NCBI GenBank assembly: GCA_000153745.1 | Contig: DS022282.1 | Location: forward strand, 1,656,816 to 1,720,815 | Source: Rhodobacterales bacterium HTCC2255 | Lineage (GTDB): Bacteria > Pseudomonadota > Alphaproteobacteria > Rhodobacterales > Rhodobacteraceae | Direction of reading: 5' to 3' | Length of the DNA: 64,000 bases | In this document: in pieces, positions 38,638 through 48,482 of the stretch | Layout: every line of letters starts with the position of its first letter | How positions within the stretch are numbered: the stretch's first letter is position 1 | Made by a program: the position numbers and the translations under genes | The notes under the pieces: generated by a model | Database searches by the model: none | Told to the model about the DNA's origin: nothing | What the model saw: only the letters and a program-made list of their open reading frames with translations

Positions 38638-40629
38638 ATGGCAATCATGTTGGGTGTAGATACAGGTGGAACTTATACTGACGCTGTATTGATCAAAAAT
38701 GATCATGAAATAATAGCAAGTGCAAAATCCTTAACTACTAGGGCGAATTTAGCAGAAGGTGTTGGAAAGGCTGTTTCTGCAGTTTTAAAAGAGAGTTCTA
38801 TAAACGCAAAAGATATTGTGATGACCTCACTTTCTACAACACTTGCAACAAATGCCCTTGTCGAAGGAAAGGGTGGCAAAGTATGTTTAGTATATATTGG
38901 ATTCAGCGCTAAAGATATTGAACGCCAAGGATTAGCTGATGCCTTGAGAGGTGATCCAGTAATAATAATATCTGGTGGGCACAATCATTCTGGAAATGAA
39001 ATAGCTCAACTAGATCTAGGAACTCTACGAAGAGAGCTGTCAAAGATAGGCACTGTTACTGGTTTTGCCATTGCGGGTCAATTCGCTACTCGCAATCCAT
39101 CTCATGAAAAAGTTGTCCGAGATGTCATTCGAGATCATACAGGAATTCCTGTATCATGTTCTTATGAACTATCTGCAAAATTAGGTGGCCCAAAACGTGC
39201 AATGACTGCTGTGTTAAATGCACGCCTAATTGGAATGATCGATCACTTAATTGGAGCAACTGAGGATTACCTTAGGAGTATTGGCATAAACTCACAAATG
39301 ATGGTTGTGCGAGGAGATGGAGCATTAATTAGTTCGGATCAGGCAAGAGAAAAGCCTATAGAAACAATACTTTCTGGCCCTGCGGCTAGTATTGTAGGTG
39401 CTAGTTGGTTAACTGATGAAAAAAATGCACTTATTTCTGATATCGGTGGCACAACAACAGATGTTGCAATTTTAAAAGAAGGTAAACCCAAAATTGACCC
39501 TGATGGTGCATTAGTAGGTGGACTTAGGACAATGGTTGAGGCTGTTGCAATGCGTACATTTGGGCTGGGCGGAGATAGTCAAGTACATTTGAATCGTGAG
39601 GGTCTTATGGGAGAATTATCTCTTGGTCCACGTCGAGTTATGCCAGTTTCATTATTAGCTGTTGATCATAATAAAATAGTTCATGATGCATTAGATAGTG
39701 CATTAAATTCTAATAAAACCAATGAATTTGCCGGTCAATTTTTAGTTCCAGTTAGTGATAATGCATCGGAACTAAGTGATCGTGATAACATTGTTTTTAG
39801 TAGAATTAAAAATGGCCCAGTTCCAATGTCTGAAGCAATTAAGACAAGAGTAGACTTGGGTTCAGTGAGCAGATTACTAGAACGCGGAATTATTATGCAT
39901 TCAGCATTGACCCCATCTGATGCAAGTCATGTTTTAGGGAATCTTGATACCTGGGATGTGATTGCTGCACAAAAAACATTATTAATTTTTGGACGAAAGC
40001 GAACTGGTTCAGGAGAAATTTTATCAAAAGATTCTGAGGAATTAGCTCAAAGAATAATTGATCAGTTAACTGATCAAACCTCAGAAGTAATATTGGAAAC
40101 TGCTTTTGGAGAGGAAGATATAGATGGTAGAGCAAGAGACTTAGCGCGCCATACATTGATAAAAAAAGGGCTGAAGCATCATAGAAATATTGTTTCACTT
40201 GATGCAGCGATAAATCTACCACTCATTGGACTAGGTGCATCTGCAAGGACATATTATGGTGAAGTTGGTAAAAGGCTATCAACAAATACGATACTACCAA
40301 AGCATGGTGGTGTTGCTAATGCTATTGGAGCGGTTGTTGGTCAAATAACAATGCGTAAATCTGGTAAAATTATGAGTGGTGGCGAAGGAGTATGGCGGAT
40401 TTTTACTGATAATGGACCAATTGATTACAATGAACAAAAAGTTGCATATGATGTACTTCGGGAAGGTTTGCTACATAAAGTAAAAAAAGCCGCAAAAAAT
40501 GCAGGAGCAGATGATATTCGTATTCAATTTGAAGATAGTGAGCAAGTTGCTACTATTGAAGGTAGAAAAGTTTTTGTTGAAGGGTCAATATTAGCTATTG
40601 CTACTGGACGCCCAAGGATTAGTGAATAA
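38638..40629 (+). CDS. Hydantoinase/oxoprolinase family protein, HyuA-like subunit
   Basis: The 663-residue protein opens with MLGVDTGGTYTDAVLI, the actin-like ATPase phosphate loop of the HyuA half of 5-oxoprolinases and N-methylhydantoinases, and has SDIGGTTTDVAILKEGKP as the second phosphate motif. Length agrees with a HyuA subunit but no HyuB subunit lies next to it. Only the family can be assigned; the substrate could be a hydantoin, 5-oxoproline or an acetone-carboxylase-like compound. Its stop overlaps the start of the following HAD gene (TAATG). Confidence 0.82.
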   Translation: MAIMLGVDTGGTYTDAVLIKNDHEIIASAKSLTTRANLAEGVGKAVSAVLKESSINAKDIVMTSLSTTLATNALVEGKGGKVCLVYIGFSAKDIERQGLADALRGDPVIIISGGHNHSGNEIAQLDLGTLRRELSKIGTVTGFAIAGQFATRNPSHEKVVRDVIRDHTGIPVSCSYELSAKLGGPKRAMTAVLNARLIGMIDHLIGATEDYLRSIGINSQMMVVRGDGALISSDQAREKPIETILSGPAASIVGASWLTDEKNALISDIGGTTTDVAILKEGKPKIDPDGALVGGLRTMVEAVAMRTFGLGGDSQVHLNREGLMGELSLGPRRVMPVSLLAVDHNKIVHDALDSALNSNKTNEFAGQFLVPVSDNASELSDRDNIVFSRIKNGPVPMSEAIKTRVDLGSVSRLLERGIIMHSALTPSDASHVLGNLDTWDVIAAQKTLLIFGRKRTGSGEILSKDSEELAQRIIDQLTDQTSEVILETAFGEEDIDGRARDLARHTLIKKGLKHHRNIVSLDAAINLPLIGLGASARTYYGEVGKRLSTNTILPKHGGVANAIGAVVGQITMRKSGKIMSGGEGVWRIFTDNGPIDYNEQKVAYDVLREGLLHKVKKAAKNAGADDIRIQFEDSEQVATIEGRKVFVEGSILAIATGRPRISE

Positions 40630-41321
40630 TGGGTTTTATAAAAACTATTGGATTTGATGCGGATGACACACTTTGGCATAATGAGCGATTTTTTGGTGAA
40701 GCTCAAATTGCATTAAAAGATCTTTTAAGCGAATACGCAGATGGTGAAACCATTTCAAAAGCCATATTGGAAATGCAAAGGCAAAATGTAGAAACTTTAG
40801 GATATGGCATAAAATCATTTACTATTGCTATGATGCAGGTTGCTTTAGATTTAAGTAACGATGAACTAGATGCCCAATCAATGAGGAGTATCATTAATAT
40901 TGGTAAAGAAATGATGGCACATCCAGTTAATTTTATAGATGGTGTTGTAGAAGTCTTAGATAATTTAAGTGAAACTTATGAACTTGTTTTGATCACAAAA
41001 GGTGATTTAATGGATCAAGAAAGAAAAGTCTCTCTTTCTAAGATTGATAAATGGATAAAAAATATAGAAATTGTAAGTGAAAAGCACTCAAGTACTTATA
41101 AAAATATCTTTAGTCGTTTGGGAAACGTTGATGAAAGTGTAATGGTTGGAAATTCTATAAAATCTGATGCGGTTCCAGCAGTTCAAGCAGGTGCATGGGG
41201 TATCCATGTTCCATATCCTATTACATGGGAACTTGAATTGGCTGAACCAATGACTGATCATGAGCGTTATTTTGAAGCAAATAGCTTATCAAACGCTGTA
41301 GATATTATAGGTTCTATTTAA
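40629..41321 (+). CDS. HAD-superfamily hydrolase
   Basis: The 230-residue protein has the nucleophile motif IGFDADDTLWHNERFF at residues 7-22, ELVLITKGDLMDQERK as motif II, and VMVGNSIKSDAVPAVQAGAW as motif IV. The DADDTLWHNE start defines a subgroup of HAD hydrolases of uncertain substrate, often annotated as phosphatase. Coupling to the HyuA-like gene by a 1-bp overlap suggests co-expression. No specific reaction is claimed. Confidence 0.87.
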   Translation: MGFIKTIGFDADDTLWHNERFFGEAQIALKDLLSEYADGETISKAILEMQRQNVETLGYGIKSFTIAMMQVALDLSNDELDAQSMRSIINIGKEMMAHPVNFIDGVVEVLDNLSETYELVLITKGDLMDQERKVSLSKIDKWIKNIEIVSEKHSSTYKNIFSRLGNVDESVMVGNSIKSDAVPAVQAGAWGIHVPYPITWELELAEPMTDHERYFEANSLSNAVDIIGSI

Positions 41322-41362
41322 CTAATTATAAATATTTTAAGTAAGGAAATAAAAGTTTAAAA

Positions 41363-42238
41363 ATGCCCCAATATAAAAAATCACACATATACCGTGCTGT
41401 TGAATTTGCACCAATTTGGGTGGTTTTGGCTATTGGCCGTATCCTTCCTTTCTGGTTACGTGGAAAAATGTTTGGCTTATTGGGTGAGCTGATTGTAATG
41501 TATTTGCCCAAAGCGAAAAAAAGGGTGCATAGAGGTCTGATTACTGTGTTTCCAGGTTTATCTAAAAAAGAAATAAATTCGATTACTAAAAAAGTTGGAT
41601 GCAATACTGCGCTTACATTATCTGAACTTTTGATGAATGATGATTATAAGAAACGTAAAAAATTAATTTCAGCAGATGGCGAAGGGTTTGAAACTTTAAA
41701 AGAAGCAAAGTCTAATGGGCAAGGTGCTATAATCGTATCAGCACATTTTGGACAATGGGAAGCTATTCGTCATCATTTAGCAGAAAATAATATGGAAACT
41801 GGCGCTGTATATCGTAAAAATAATAACCCTTTCTATGAACGCTTATTTCTTAAATCAATAAAATATGGTGGGCTTCCAATAATTGCTCGAGGTGGCAAGG
41901 GAAATATTAATATGATTAGGCACCTTAAAAAAGGGGGCTTTTTTGCACTATTGGTTGATCAAGATAGTCATTCAGGAAAGCAAATTAAGTTTTTAGGTCA
42001 AGATGCACGTACAACAACTGCTCCGGCAGAAATGGCCTTAAGATATGATTTGCCATTAGTGCCAGTATTCGCTGTTCGTCAAGCAAATGGTCAAAATATT
42101 AAGTTGGAGTATGAAGAAGCAATTATTCATACTGATGCTATAACAATGACAAATGAAATCAATGACCGCATTAGCGCCCGTATTCAAAAAAATCCTGAAC
42201 AATGGTATTGGCTGCATAACAGGTGGAACAAAGAGTAA
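41363..42238 (+). CDS. LpxL/HtrB-family lysophospholipid or lipid A acyltransferase
   Basis: The 291-residue protein has an N-terminal hydrophobic segment (APIWVVLAIGRILPFWL) and the HX4E acyltransferase motif in AHFGQWEA near residue 130. LLVDQDSHSGKQIKFLG further on is typical of the lipid A late acyltransferase family. It most likely acylates lipid A, supported by the KDO transferase gene waaA next to it on the other strand. Confidence 0.87.
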   Translation: MPQYKKSHIYRAVEFAPIWVVLAIGRILPFWLRGKMFGLLGELIVMYLPKAKKRVHRGLITVFPGLSKKEINSITKKVGCNTALTLSELLMNDDYKKRKKLISADGEGFETLKEAKSNGQGAIIVSAHFGQWEAIRHHLAENNMETGAVYRKNNNPFYERLFLKSIKYGGLPIIARGGKGNINMIRHLKKGGFFALLVDQDSHSGKQIKFLGQDARTTTAPAEMALRYDLPLVPVFAVRQANGQNIKLEYEEAIIHTDAITMTNEINDRISARIQKNPEQWYWLHNRWNKE

Positions 42239-42250
42239 AGTAAATAAAAT

Positions 42251-43507
42251 TTAGATTGATACTTTTTCAAAAATCAATTTTAGCAAGATATCTTTTTCAT
42301 TAGATCCATAGAAAATATTTTTCGCATTTAAAATTGTCACATCTCTGAAGTCTTTGTTCCTTAATTTTTCCCAAGCAGCGGATATTTGACTAGGATTAAT
42401 GGCTTTTATGGCGCCCTGATTTTTGTTTAACTTACCATATGCTTCTTCAAAGTTTGAAAAATATTGGCCGTGAATAATTGCTGATGAGTAAAAAGTTGGT
42501 TCATAGGGTGTATGACCACCGATAGGTAAAAGCGAACCTGCAACAAATGTTATTGGTGAGGAGGAATACCAAAGAGGCAGCTCGCCAATTGTATCTGCTA
42601 GATATATTTGATCATTAATTGAAGGAAACTCATTTTTCGATCGTACAGAATATTTGAAGTTATACTTTTTAATAAGATTTATAATTTCCTGCATTCGCTT
42701 GGGATGCCTAGGAACTATTATCATTTTTAAATTAGAATTTCCCTGCAAGGCTAGTTTAAAGGCATCTAAGATTATTATTTCTTCACCCGGGTGAGATGAA
42801 GCGATGCAAATGGTATTTTCATATGCAAAAGATTTATTAATTTTTTTTATATAATTTTTTTTGACTTTTGGGGAAGCGCGAAATTTCTTTAAATTCTCAG
42901 TTTGGGTTAATTTTGGTGAACTAAGTCCAAGTTTTTTAAATCTTTGATATGTAAGTTTATCTTGAGCAAATACGTGGTCAATATTTTTTATAACCTCATT
43001 TTTTAAATTTAAATTTCTATTCCAAAAATTAGTGCTTTTTTCAGAAATTCTAGCATTTATCCAAACCACTTTACATCCAGCCTTTTTCAAGAGAGCAATG
43101 CGATTAGGAAAGATTTCATTTTCCATCGTTAATAAAGCTGCCGGTCTCCAATGCTTGATAAACCGTTTCACTATTATTGGAAAATCAAGAGGTGCTATTG
43201 ATACGTGTATTTGTTTGTCTGACCATTGCCTTGCTTGTTCATAGGCAATAATATTTGAAACAGTCAAAATAATTTCATGGTTTTTGAAATTTTCTTTTAA
43301 ATAAGGTATTAATGTTTCTAATGTATTAAATTCACCAACGCTCGCTGCATGGCACCAAATTGTGTTTTTCTGGGGTTTTGAATTTGTAAAAAAAGCTAAT
43401 CTATTTTTAAGTGTATGGAGGGTATCCTTTTTGGTGCATAAACGTATCAGTGCTGCCGGAATGACAATTAGCCAAAGAACAAAAAGAAATAAGTTGTATT
43501 TAACCAA
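42251..43507 (-). CDS. waaA: 3-deoxy-D-manno-octulosonic acid transferase
   Basis: WaaA adds KDO to lipid IVA at the inner membrane. The 418-residue GT-B protein has an N-terminal membrane anchor (FLFVLWLIVIPAALIRL), TIWCHAASVGEFNTLETLI with the family's ASVGE motif and catalytic glutamate, CIASSHPGEEIIILDAF in the second lobe and FVAGSLLPIGGHTPYEPT near the C-terminus. Convergent with the LpxL-like gene. Confidence 0.93.
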   Translation of the reverse strand: MVKYNLFLFVLWLIVIPAALIRLCTKKDTLHTLKNRLAFFTNSKPQKNTIWCHAASVGEFNTLETLIPYLKENFKNHEIILTVSNIIAYEQARQWSDKQIHVSIAPLDFPIIVKRFIKHWRPAALLTMENEIFPNRIALLKKAGCKVVWINARISEKSTNFWNRNLNLKNEVIKNIDHVFAQDKLTYQRFKKLGLSSPKLTQTENLKKFRASPKVKKNYIKKINKSFAYENTICIASSHPGEEIIILDAFKLALQGNSNLKMIIVPRHPKRMQEIINLIKKYNFKYSVRSKNEFPSINDQIYLADTIGELPLWYSSSPITFVAGSLLPIGGHTPYEPTFYSSAIIHGQYFSNFEEAYGKLNKNQGAIKAINPSQISAAWEKLRNKDFRDVTILNAKNIFYGSNEKDILLKLIFEKVSI

Positions 43508-43630
43508 TGCGCTCCACTCCGTTTCTTGAGGTATACTAGATCATTTAAGGCAATGGAAACTGTGATTTCCATTAGTGCAATTTAAATTTTTGCATATTAT
43601 AGTATTATATGAAATTAAAGGAACGTATGT

Positions 43631-44683
43631 ATGCCATTACCTAAAGTTTTAGTTACTAATTTTAACAAGAATTTTACGGGTGTTTCAGCTACAGCTGCTG
43701 CAGTTATTGCTGTCCAGAAGAATTTACTAGATATCCATTTAGTAGGTGAGCCTTTACCTAATTGTCCAGTCCCAATTTCAAGAAAGAAAGCAACATTAAT
43801 TTCATCTGAAGTAGATAAATATACTGGTTTTACAATTTGGCATGTTAGAAGAAATGAAGAAATGCGAACCGCTATCTGGGTCCGTGATGTGTTAAAGAAG
43901 CCCATTAAGATAGTGTTTACTTCTGCTGCGCAGAGGCGCCATTCTGCTTATCCAAGGTGGTTAATTTCAAAGATGGATCTTTTAATTGCTACGTCAAAAG
44001 AAGCTGCAAATTTTATAGATAACGTTCATTCAGTTGTGCCTCATGGTGTATCAACAGATAATTTTTTTCCTGTTTTAGATCGAACTCAAGCTTGGAAAAA
44101 TCTTAAATATGGTGGTAGTTTTGGTGTGGCTTGTGTTGGCAGAATTCGCCCAGAAAAAGGTACAGATCTCTTTGTTCAATCAATGTTAAACATACTGCCT
44201 AAAAATCCAAATATGGTTGCATTGATAATTGGTAAAGTTGAAAATAAGCATAAAAGATTTAAAGAAAAACTAGTTAATAAAATTTCAAATGCAAATTTAT
44301 CTGATCGAATAATATTTACAGGTGAAATTAAAGCTGACTTTATGCCAAAAGTTATGTCAGCTATTTCATTATTAATCACACTTCCCCGATATGAAGGGTA
44401 TGGCATGACACCATTGGAATCTTTAGCGTCTGGAACGCCATTCGTTGCAACAAAGACGGGTTATTTTGAAGAATTTTCTTCGTATGGAAAATATGGCTCA
44501 GTTGTTGCTTTAGGGGATGTAGATGGTGCATCTGATGCCATTATAAGCTGGTTATCAAAAAATAATAAACTAGGTGATTTTTCAAAAAGCGCGCGGCAGT
44601 ATATATTAAATAATTATTCGATTGAGAAAGAAGTTAATGGAATAATTGAAGCATATAAAAGTCTTTTAAATAATAAAGAATAG
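43631..44683 (+). CDS. Glycosyltransferase family 4
   Basis: The 350-residue GT-B enzyme has a donor-binding domain from about residue 160 with GVACVGRIRPEKGTDLFVQS and the EX7E-type motif in PRYEGYGMTPLESLASGTPF. With waaA and the acyltransferase nearby, a role in LPS core or other surface sugar synthesis is likely. Donor and acceptor are not predictable. Ends in a bidirectional terminator shared with ettA. Confidence 0.88.
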   Translation: MPLPKVLVTNFNKNFTGVSATAAAVIAVQKNLLDIHLVGEPLPNCPVPISRKKATLISSEVDKYTGFTIWHVRRNEEMRTAIWVRDVLKKPIKIVFTSAAQRRHSAYPRWLISKMDLLIATSKEAANFIDNVHSVVPHGVSTDNFFPVLDRTQAWKNLKYGGSFGVACVGRIRPEKGTDLFVQSMLNILPKNPNMVALIIGKVENKHKRFKEKLVNKISNANLSDRIIFTGEIKADFMPKVMSAISLLITLPRYEGYGMTPLESLASGTPFVATKTGYFEEFSSYGKYGSVVALGDVDGASDAIISWLSKNNKLGDFSKSARQYILNNYSIEKEVNGIIEAYKSLLNNKE

Positions 44684-44699
44684 AATTTTTTGAAAAATA

Positions 44700-44730
44700 A
44701 AAGCCCCTAATTTTTAGTATTAGGGGCTTT
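44700..44730. terminator. Bidirectional terminator between glycosyltransferase and ettA
   Basis: AAAGCCCCTAAT at 44700-44711 pairs perfectly with ATTAGGGGCTTT at 44719-44730 across a 7-nt loop. A-rich and T-rich flanks on both sides let it serve both convergent genes. Confidence 0.92.
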
Positions 44731-44743
44731 AAGTGTTGGTAAA

Positions 44744-46399
44744 TTAACGTGTAAACTTTTTATATTTAACACGTGTTGGTTCTAATGCGTCAGGGCCTAA
44801 TCGACGCTTTTTATCTTCTTCATATTCTTCAAAGTTTCCTTCAAACCACTCTACATGGCTATCACCTTCAAAAGCTAACATATGAGTACATAAGCGGTCT
44901 AAGAAAAATCTATCGTGAGAAATAATAACGGCACAGCCAGCAAAATCTTCGATTGCGTCTTCTAATGCACGCAATGTCTCAACATCTAAATCATTTGTTG
45001 GTTCGTCAAGGAGTAGAACGTTACCACCTTCACGTAATAGTTTAGCCATATGAACTCTATTACGTTCACCGCCAGACAAAAGGTTTAGCGGTTTCTGTTG
45101 ATCGCCACCTTTAAAATTAAATGCACCACAATATGCACGGCTGTTCATTTCAGCATCGCCTAATTCAATAATCTCTTGACCACCTGATATTTCTTCCCAG
45201 ACAGTTTTTTTACCATCAAGATCGGCGCGTGACTGATCTACATATGATAGTTGAACTGTATCACCAAATTCTACAGCTCCACTGTCAGGGGTTTCTTGAC
45301 CTGTTAGCATGCGAAATAAAGTAGATTTACCTGCACCATTTGGCCCAATTACTCCAACAATTCCACCTGGTGGTAAGCTAAAGGATAAATCATCTATCAA
45401 TAAGTTATCACCAAATGCTTTTGAAATATTATTTACTTCAATTACTTTGGATCCTAGTCTTGGGCCGTTTGGAATAACAATTTGAGCTGTGCCAACTTTT
45501 TCGCGCTCTGATTGATCTGCCATTTCGTTATAAGCAGATATACGTGCTTTTGATTTAGCTTGCCGTGCTTTTGCACCTTGACGCATCCACTTCAATTCGC
45601 GTTCGAGTGTTTTTTGCCGTGTTTTATCATCTTTTGCTTCGTGAGCTAGACGTTTGGCTTTTTGTTCAACCCAAGCAGAATAATTACCTTCATAAGGTAT
45701 TCCTCGCCCACGATCCAATTCAAGAATCCAAGTTGTAATATCATCCAAAAAGTATCTATCGTGAGTAACAATTAAGATTGTGCCTTTGTAATCTTTAAGA
45801 TGGTTTTGCAGCCATGCGATAGTTTCGGCATCCAAATGGTTTGTTGGTTCGTCAAGTAATAACATATCTGGTTTTTGTAAAAGGAGTTTACAAAGTGCTA
45901 CTCGGCGAGATTCACCACCTGACAATGTTGTAACATCTGCATCGTCTGCGGGGCAGCGTAAAGCTTCCATTGCTATATCGATTGAGGCATCCAAATTCCA
46001 AAGATCATCAGCATCAATTTGATCTTGCAGTGATGCCATTTCATCTGCTGTTTCCTCAGAATAATTCATTGCTAATTCATTGTATTTATCCAAGATTGCT
46101 TTTTTTTCAGAGACGGCTAGCATCACGTTATCGCGAACTGATAAAGTTGGGTCTAAAATAGGTTCCTGCTCTAAGTATCCAACAGTTGCACCTTCAGCGT
46201 GCCAGGCTTCACCAGTAAAATCTTTATCAATACCTGCCATGATCCGCATTAAAGTTGATTTACCAGTGCCGTTGACACCTACTACTCCAATTTTCACACC
46301 TGGGAGGAATGAAAGACGCACATTTTCAAAGCATTTTTTTCCACCAGGATATGTTTTAGACACTCCGTCCATATGATATACGTATTGGTATGCGGCCAT
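44744..46399 (-). CDS. ettA: Energy-dependent translational throttle protein EttA (ABC-F)
   Basis: EttA is an ABC-F ATPase that binds the ribosomal E site and gates entry into elongation according to ATP/ADP ratio. The 551-residue protein has two ATPase cassettes: Walker A in GVNGTGKSTLMRIMAGID and GPNGAGKSTLFRMLTGQE, ABC signatures LSGGESRRVALCKLLL and LSGGERNRVHMAKLLR, and Walker B with LLLDEPTNHLD and LLLDEPTNDLD. The basic linker between them (ELKWMRQGAKARQAKSKARI) is the P-site tRNA interaction motif. No membrane domain. Confidence 0.96.
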   Translation of the reverse strand: MAAYQYVYHMDGVSKTYPGGKKCFENVRLSFLPGVKIGVVGVNGTGKSTLMRIMAGIDKDFTGEAWHAEGATVGYLEQEPILDPTLSVRDNVMLAVSEKKAILDKYNELAMNYSEETADEMASLQDQIDADDLWNLDASIDIAMEALRCPADDADVTTLSGGESRRVALCKLLLQKPDMLLLDEPTNHLDAETIAWLQNHLKDYKGTILIVTHDRYFLDDITTWILELDRGRGIPYEGNYSAWVEQKAKRLAHEAKDDKTRQKTLERELKWMRQGAKARQAKSKARISAYNEMADQSEREKVGTAQIVIPNGPRLGSKVIEVNNISKAFGDNLLIDDLSFSLPPGGIVGVIGPNGAGKSTLFRMLTGQETPDSGAVEFGDTVQLSYVDQSRADLDGKKTVWEEISGGQEIIELGDAEMNSRAYCGAFNFKGGDQQKPLNLLSGGERNRVHMAKLLREGGNVLLLDEPTNDLDVETLRALEDAIEDFAGCAVIISHDRFFLDRLCTHMLAFEGDSHVEWFEGNFEEYEEDKKRRLGPDALEPTRVKYKKFTR

Positions 46400-46581
46400 T
46401 TTTTGACTCCAAGAAATTAATAATTTGTTGCGTTTTATCTGAGCTAGTCCAAGGGTGCAATCGATGAGTGTAAAATTAAGATAATGATGTTAATTTTATA
46501 TGTATGTTGGCTTGTTTAATATATTGAGATACTAATCCATAGTTCGTGCGATTTTATATTAAGAATATCCAGGGTAATAAA

Positions 46582-47364
46582 ATGCTTAAGAAGCCTAAAC
46601 CAGTGCCATGTATTTTAACTGTTAAAGATGTATTCTCTTTATCACCACATATGGTTCGAGTAGTTTTTACGGCTCCGGAATTGGAAAGCAGACCATTAGG
46701 GTGTGAGGGGGCAAATTGTAAGATCTTCATTCCAAATAAAAAGCAAAACCCTGAAGATTTAATAGAGCAAATTTTAAATGGACCAAGGCCGACTGTAAGG
46801 ACTTATACAGTAAGAAATTTTCGAAAAGATGTTTTGGAATTAGATATTGATTTTGTTATTCATAGCAATGGTGGTCCAGCATCAAATTTTGCTATGAATG
46901 CAAAGCCAGGGGATTTTTTAGGTTTTAGAGGCCCAAGTGACGTAAAAATAAAAGATTATTATGCTGATTGGTACCTATTGGCTGCAGACATGTCTGCAAT
47001 TCCAGTTGTGGCTGCAACATTAGAAAAGCTTCCCAGAAATGCTATGGGAATGGCAATAATAGAAGTTCAATCTGAAGATGATATTCAAAACATAGACGCT
47101 CCAATGGGTATTAATATGAATTGGTTAATACATTCCAATCCTCACAAGCAATCACGTGCACAAGAGGCAATGATAAGAGCAAAAAAATTTCCTGAAGGTA
47201 TCATACAAACATGCATTGCTGGTGAAAGCGGAGTTATAAAATCTTTACGCAAATTTTTTAAAGATGAAACGCAAATACCAAATGATGATATCTATATAAG
47301 TGGATATTGGAAGATTGGTTTAATTGAAGATGAACACCAAGCTCAAAAAAGGTTGGAAAAATGA
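46582..47364 (+). CDS. Siderophore-interacting protein (FAD-dependent ferric-siderophore reductase)
   Basis: The 260-residue protein resembles the ViuB/SIP family: FAD binding in RPTVRTYTVRNFRKDVLELD (the RXYTXR pattern), a PASNFAMNAKPGDFLGFRGP loop, and WYLLAADMSAIPVVAATLE in the NAD(P)H domain. SIPs release iron by reducing ferric siderophores. The frame opens with a GTG at 46546, but the ATG at 46582 with AGGG upstream is more likely. Overlaps nadD by 4 bp. No siderophore transporter is visible in the window. Confidence 0.88.
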   Translation: MLKKPKPVPCILTVKDVFSLSPHMVRVVFTAPELESRPLGCEGANCKIFIPNKKQNPEDLIEQILNGPRPTVRTYTVRNFRKDVLELDIDFVIHSNGGPASNFAMNAKPGDFLGFRGPSDVKIKDYYADWYLLAADMSAIPVVAATLEKLPRNAMGMAIIEVQSEDDIQNIDAPMGINMNWLIHSNPHKQSRAQEAMIRAKKFPEGIIQTCIAGESGVIKSLRKFFKDETQIPNDDIYISGYWKIGLIEDEHQAQKRLEK

Positions 47365-47963
47365 AAAATGGATTGCCTTTAGCAACACATGGATTGCGAA
47401 TAGGTCTTCTTGGAGGATCTTTTGATCCACCTCACTCTGGACATCTGCATATCAGTAAATGGGCAATGAAAGAATTCAGTCTTGATCGCGTTTGGTGGTT
47501 GGTTAGTCCAGGAAACCCATTAAAAAAGGACGCACCTGTTGATTTAGACAGACGATTATCTGCATGTAAGGAGCTGGTTAATCATCCCAATATTATTGTT
47601 ACAGATTTAGAGAGAACTTTTAATACACGTTATACCGCTCAAACTTTAACTTTATTAAAATCAAAATACAAAGGTGTGAGATTTGTTTGGTTGATGGGGG
47701 CGGACAACTTAGCAACATTTCACAACTGGGATAGATGGCAAGATATAATGCATATGCTTCCAGTAGGGGTGATGGCTAGACCAAATCAACAGCTTGCGGC
47801 TAATTGTTCGCCTGCAGCTAGAATGTTTAGAGAAAGCCGACTTTCTTCACAGTCATCTACAGCTCTACCTTTTAAAGACGCCCCATCTTGGAGCCTTCTA
47901 ACAGGACCTATGGATGATTCATCTTCTTCAAAAATCAGAGAAAAAGGTAAATGGTCAAAGTGA
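47361..47963 (+). CDS. nadD: Nicotinate-nucleotide adenylyltransferase
   Basis: NadD adenylates nicotinate mononucleotide in NAD synthesis. The 200-residue protein has RIGLLGGSFDPPHSGHLHIS with the GXFXPXHXGH nucleotidyltransferase motif at the N-terminus, FVWLMGADNLATFHNWDRW in the middle, and a terminal SSSKIRE in place of the usual ISSTXIR. It is not followed by rsfS or rlmH, the common neighbours, but by a convergent TerB-like gene whose stop is directly adjacent. Confidence 0.94.
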   Translation: MKNGLPLATHGLRIGLLGGSFDPPHSGHLHISKWAMKEFSLDRVWWLVSPGNPLKKDAPVDLDRRLSACKELVNHPNIIVTDLERTFNTRYTAQTLTLLKSKYKGVRFVWLMGADNLATFHNWDRWQDIMHMLPVGVMARPNQQLAANCSPAARMFRESRLSSQSSTALPFKDAPSWSLLTGPMDDSSSSKIREKGKWSK

Positions 47964-48389
47964 TTAAAGAACCATGTGCCTAGCTCTTGCGCCGCGCTCA
48001 ATGGCTGCGGTATTAAGGCGAGAAATATTTAGCACATATCGGGTTTCTTGTAGAAAGCGTAATTCTTCTTCTCTTAAACGCCCATCTGTAGCTGCTAAAT
48101 CACAGCACAGTGCATATGCTGTTTCATATAGTCTTTCAGGTAATGCTGCAGTGACCAACCCAAAAAGTGCGTCTAAACCTTCTTCCTCTGATAGTAGGTC
48201 AAAAACTGTGTTACTTACAATTTTTAAATTATCCAGATCATAGTGTGCGAAAATTGGCAAATGATTGACGGTTCTTTCGATTGAAAGAAGTTCTAATGTC
48301 TTAATATTCTGGTCAGAAACAGATATTGCTACCATCATTGCTATTAGAGCATCTTGAGGTGACCATGGGGTTGTTTCATCTTGTATCAT
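47964..48389 (-). CDS. TerB-like tellurite-resistance family protein
   Basis: The 141-residue, largely helical protein has LIAMMVAISVSDQNIKTLEL near the start and CCDLAATDGRLREEELRFL toward the end, two repeats of the acidic helix pattern that defines the TerB/DjlA-like metal-binding fold. The family is widespread in alphaproteobacteria as a single-domain protein. There are no other ter genes, so tellurite resistance should not be assumed; general stress or metal sensing is a guess. Confidence 0.75.
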   Translation of the reverse strand: MIQDETTPWSPQDALIAMMVAISVSDQNIKTLELLSIERTVNHLPIFAHYDLDNLKIVSNTVFDLLSEEEGLDALFGLVTAALPERLYETAYALCCDLAATDGRLREEELRFLQETRYVLNISRLNTAAIERGARARHMVL

Positions 48390-48482
48390 TTGGAATCTTA
48401 CTTTTTGTTGTTAACAGAATATTGACCAACTGGCTTGGGGGCAATAGGGAGTAATGGAATAACCATTTTTATTGGAAAAAAT

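Noticed and set aside
47964-48389. TerB-like gene taken as evidence for a tellurite resistance operon
   Set aside because: No terA, terC, terD or terZ is nearby, and solitary TerB-like proteins are common in alphaproteobacteria.
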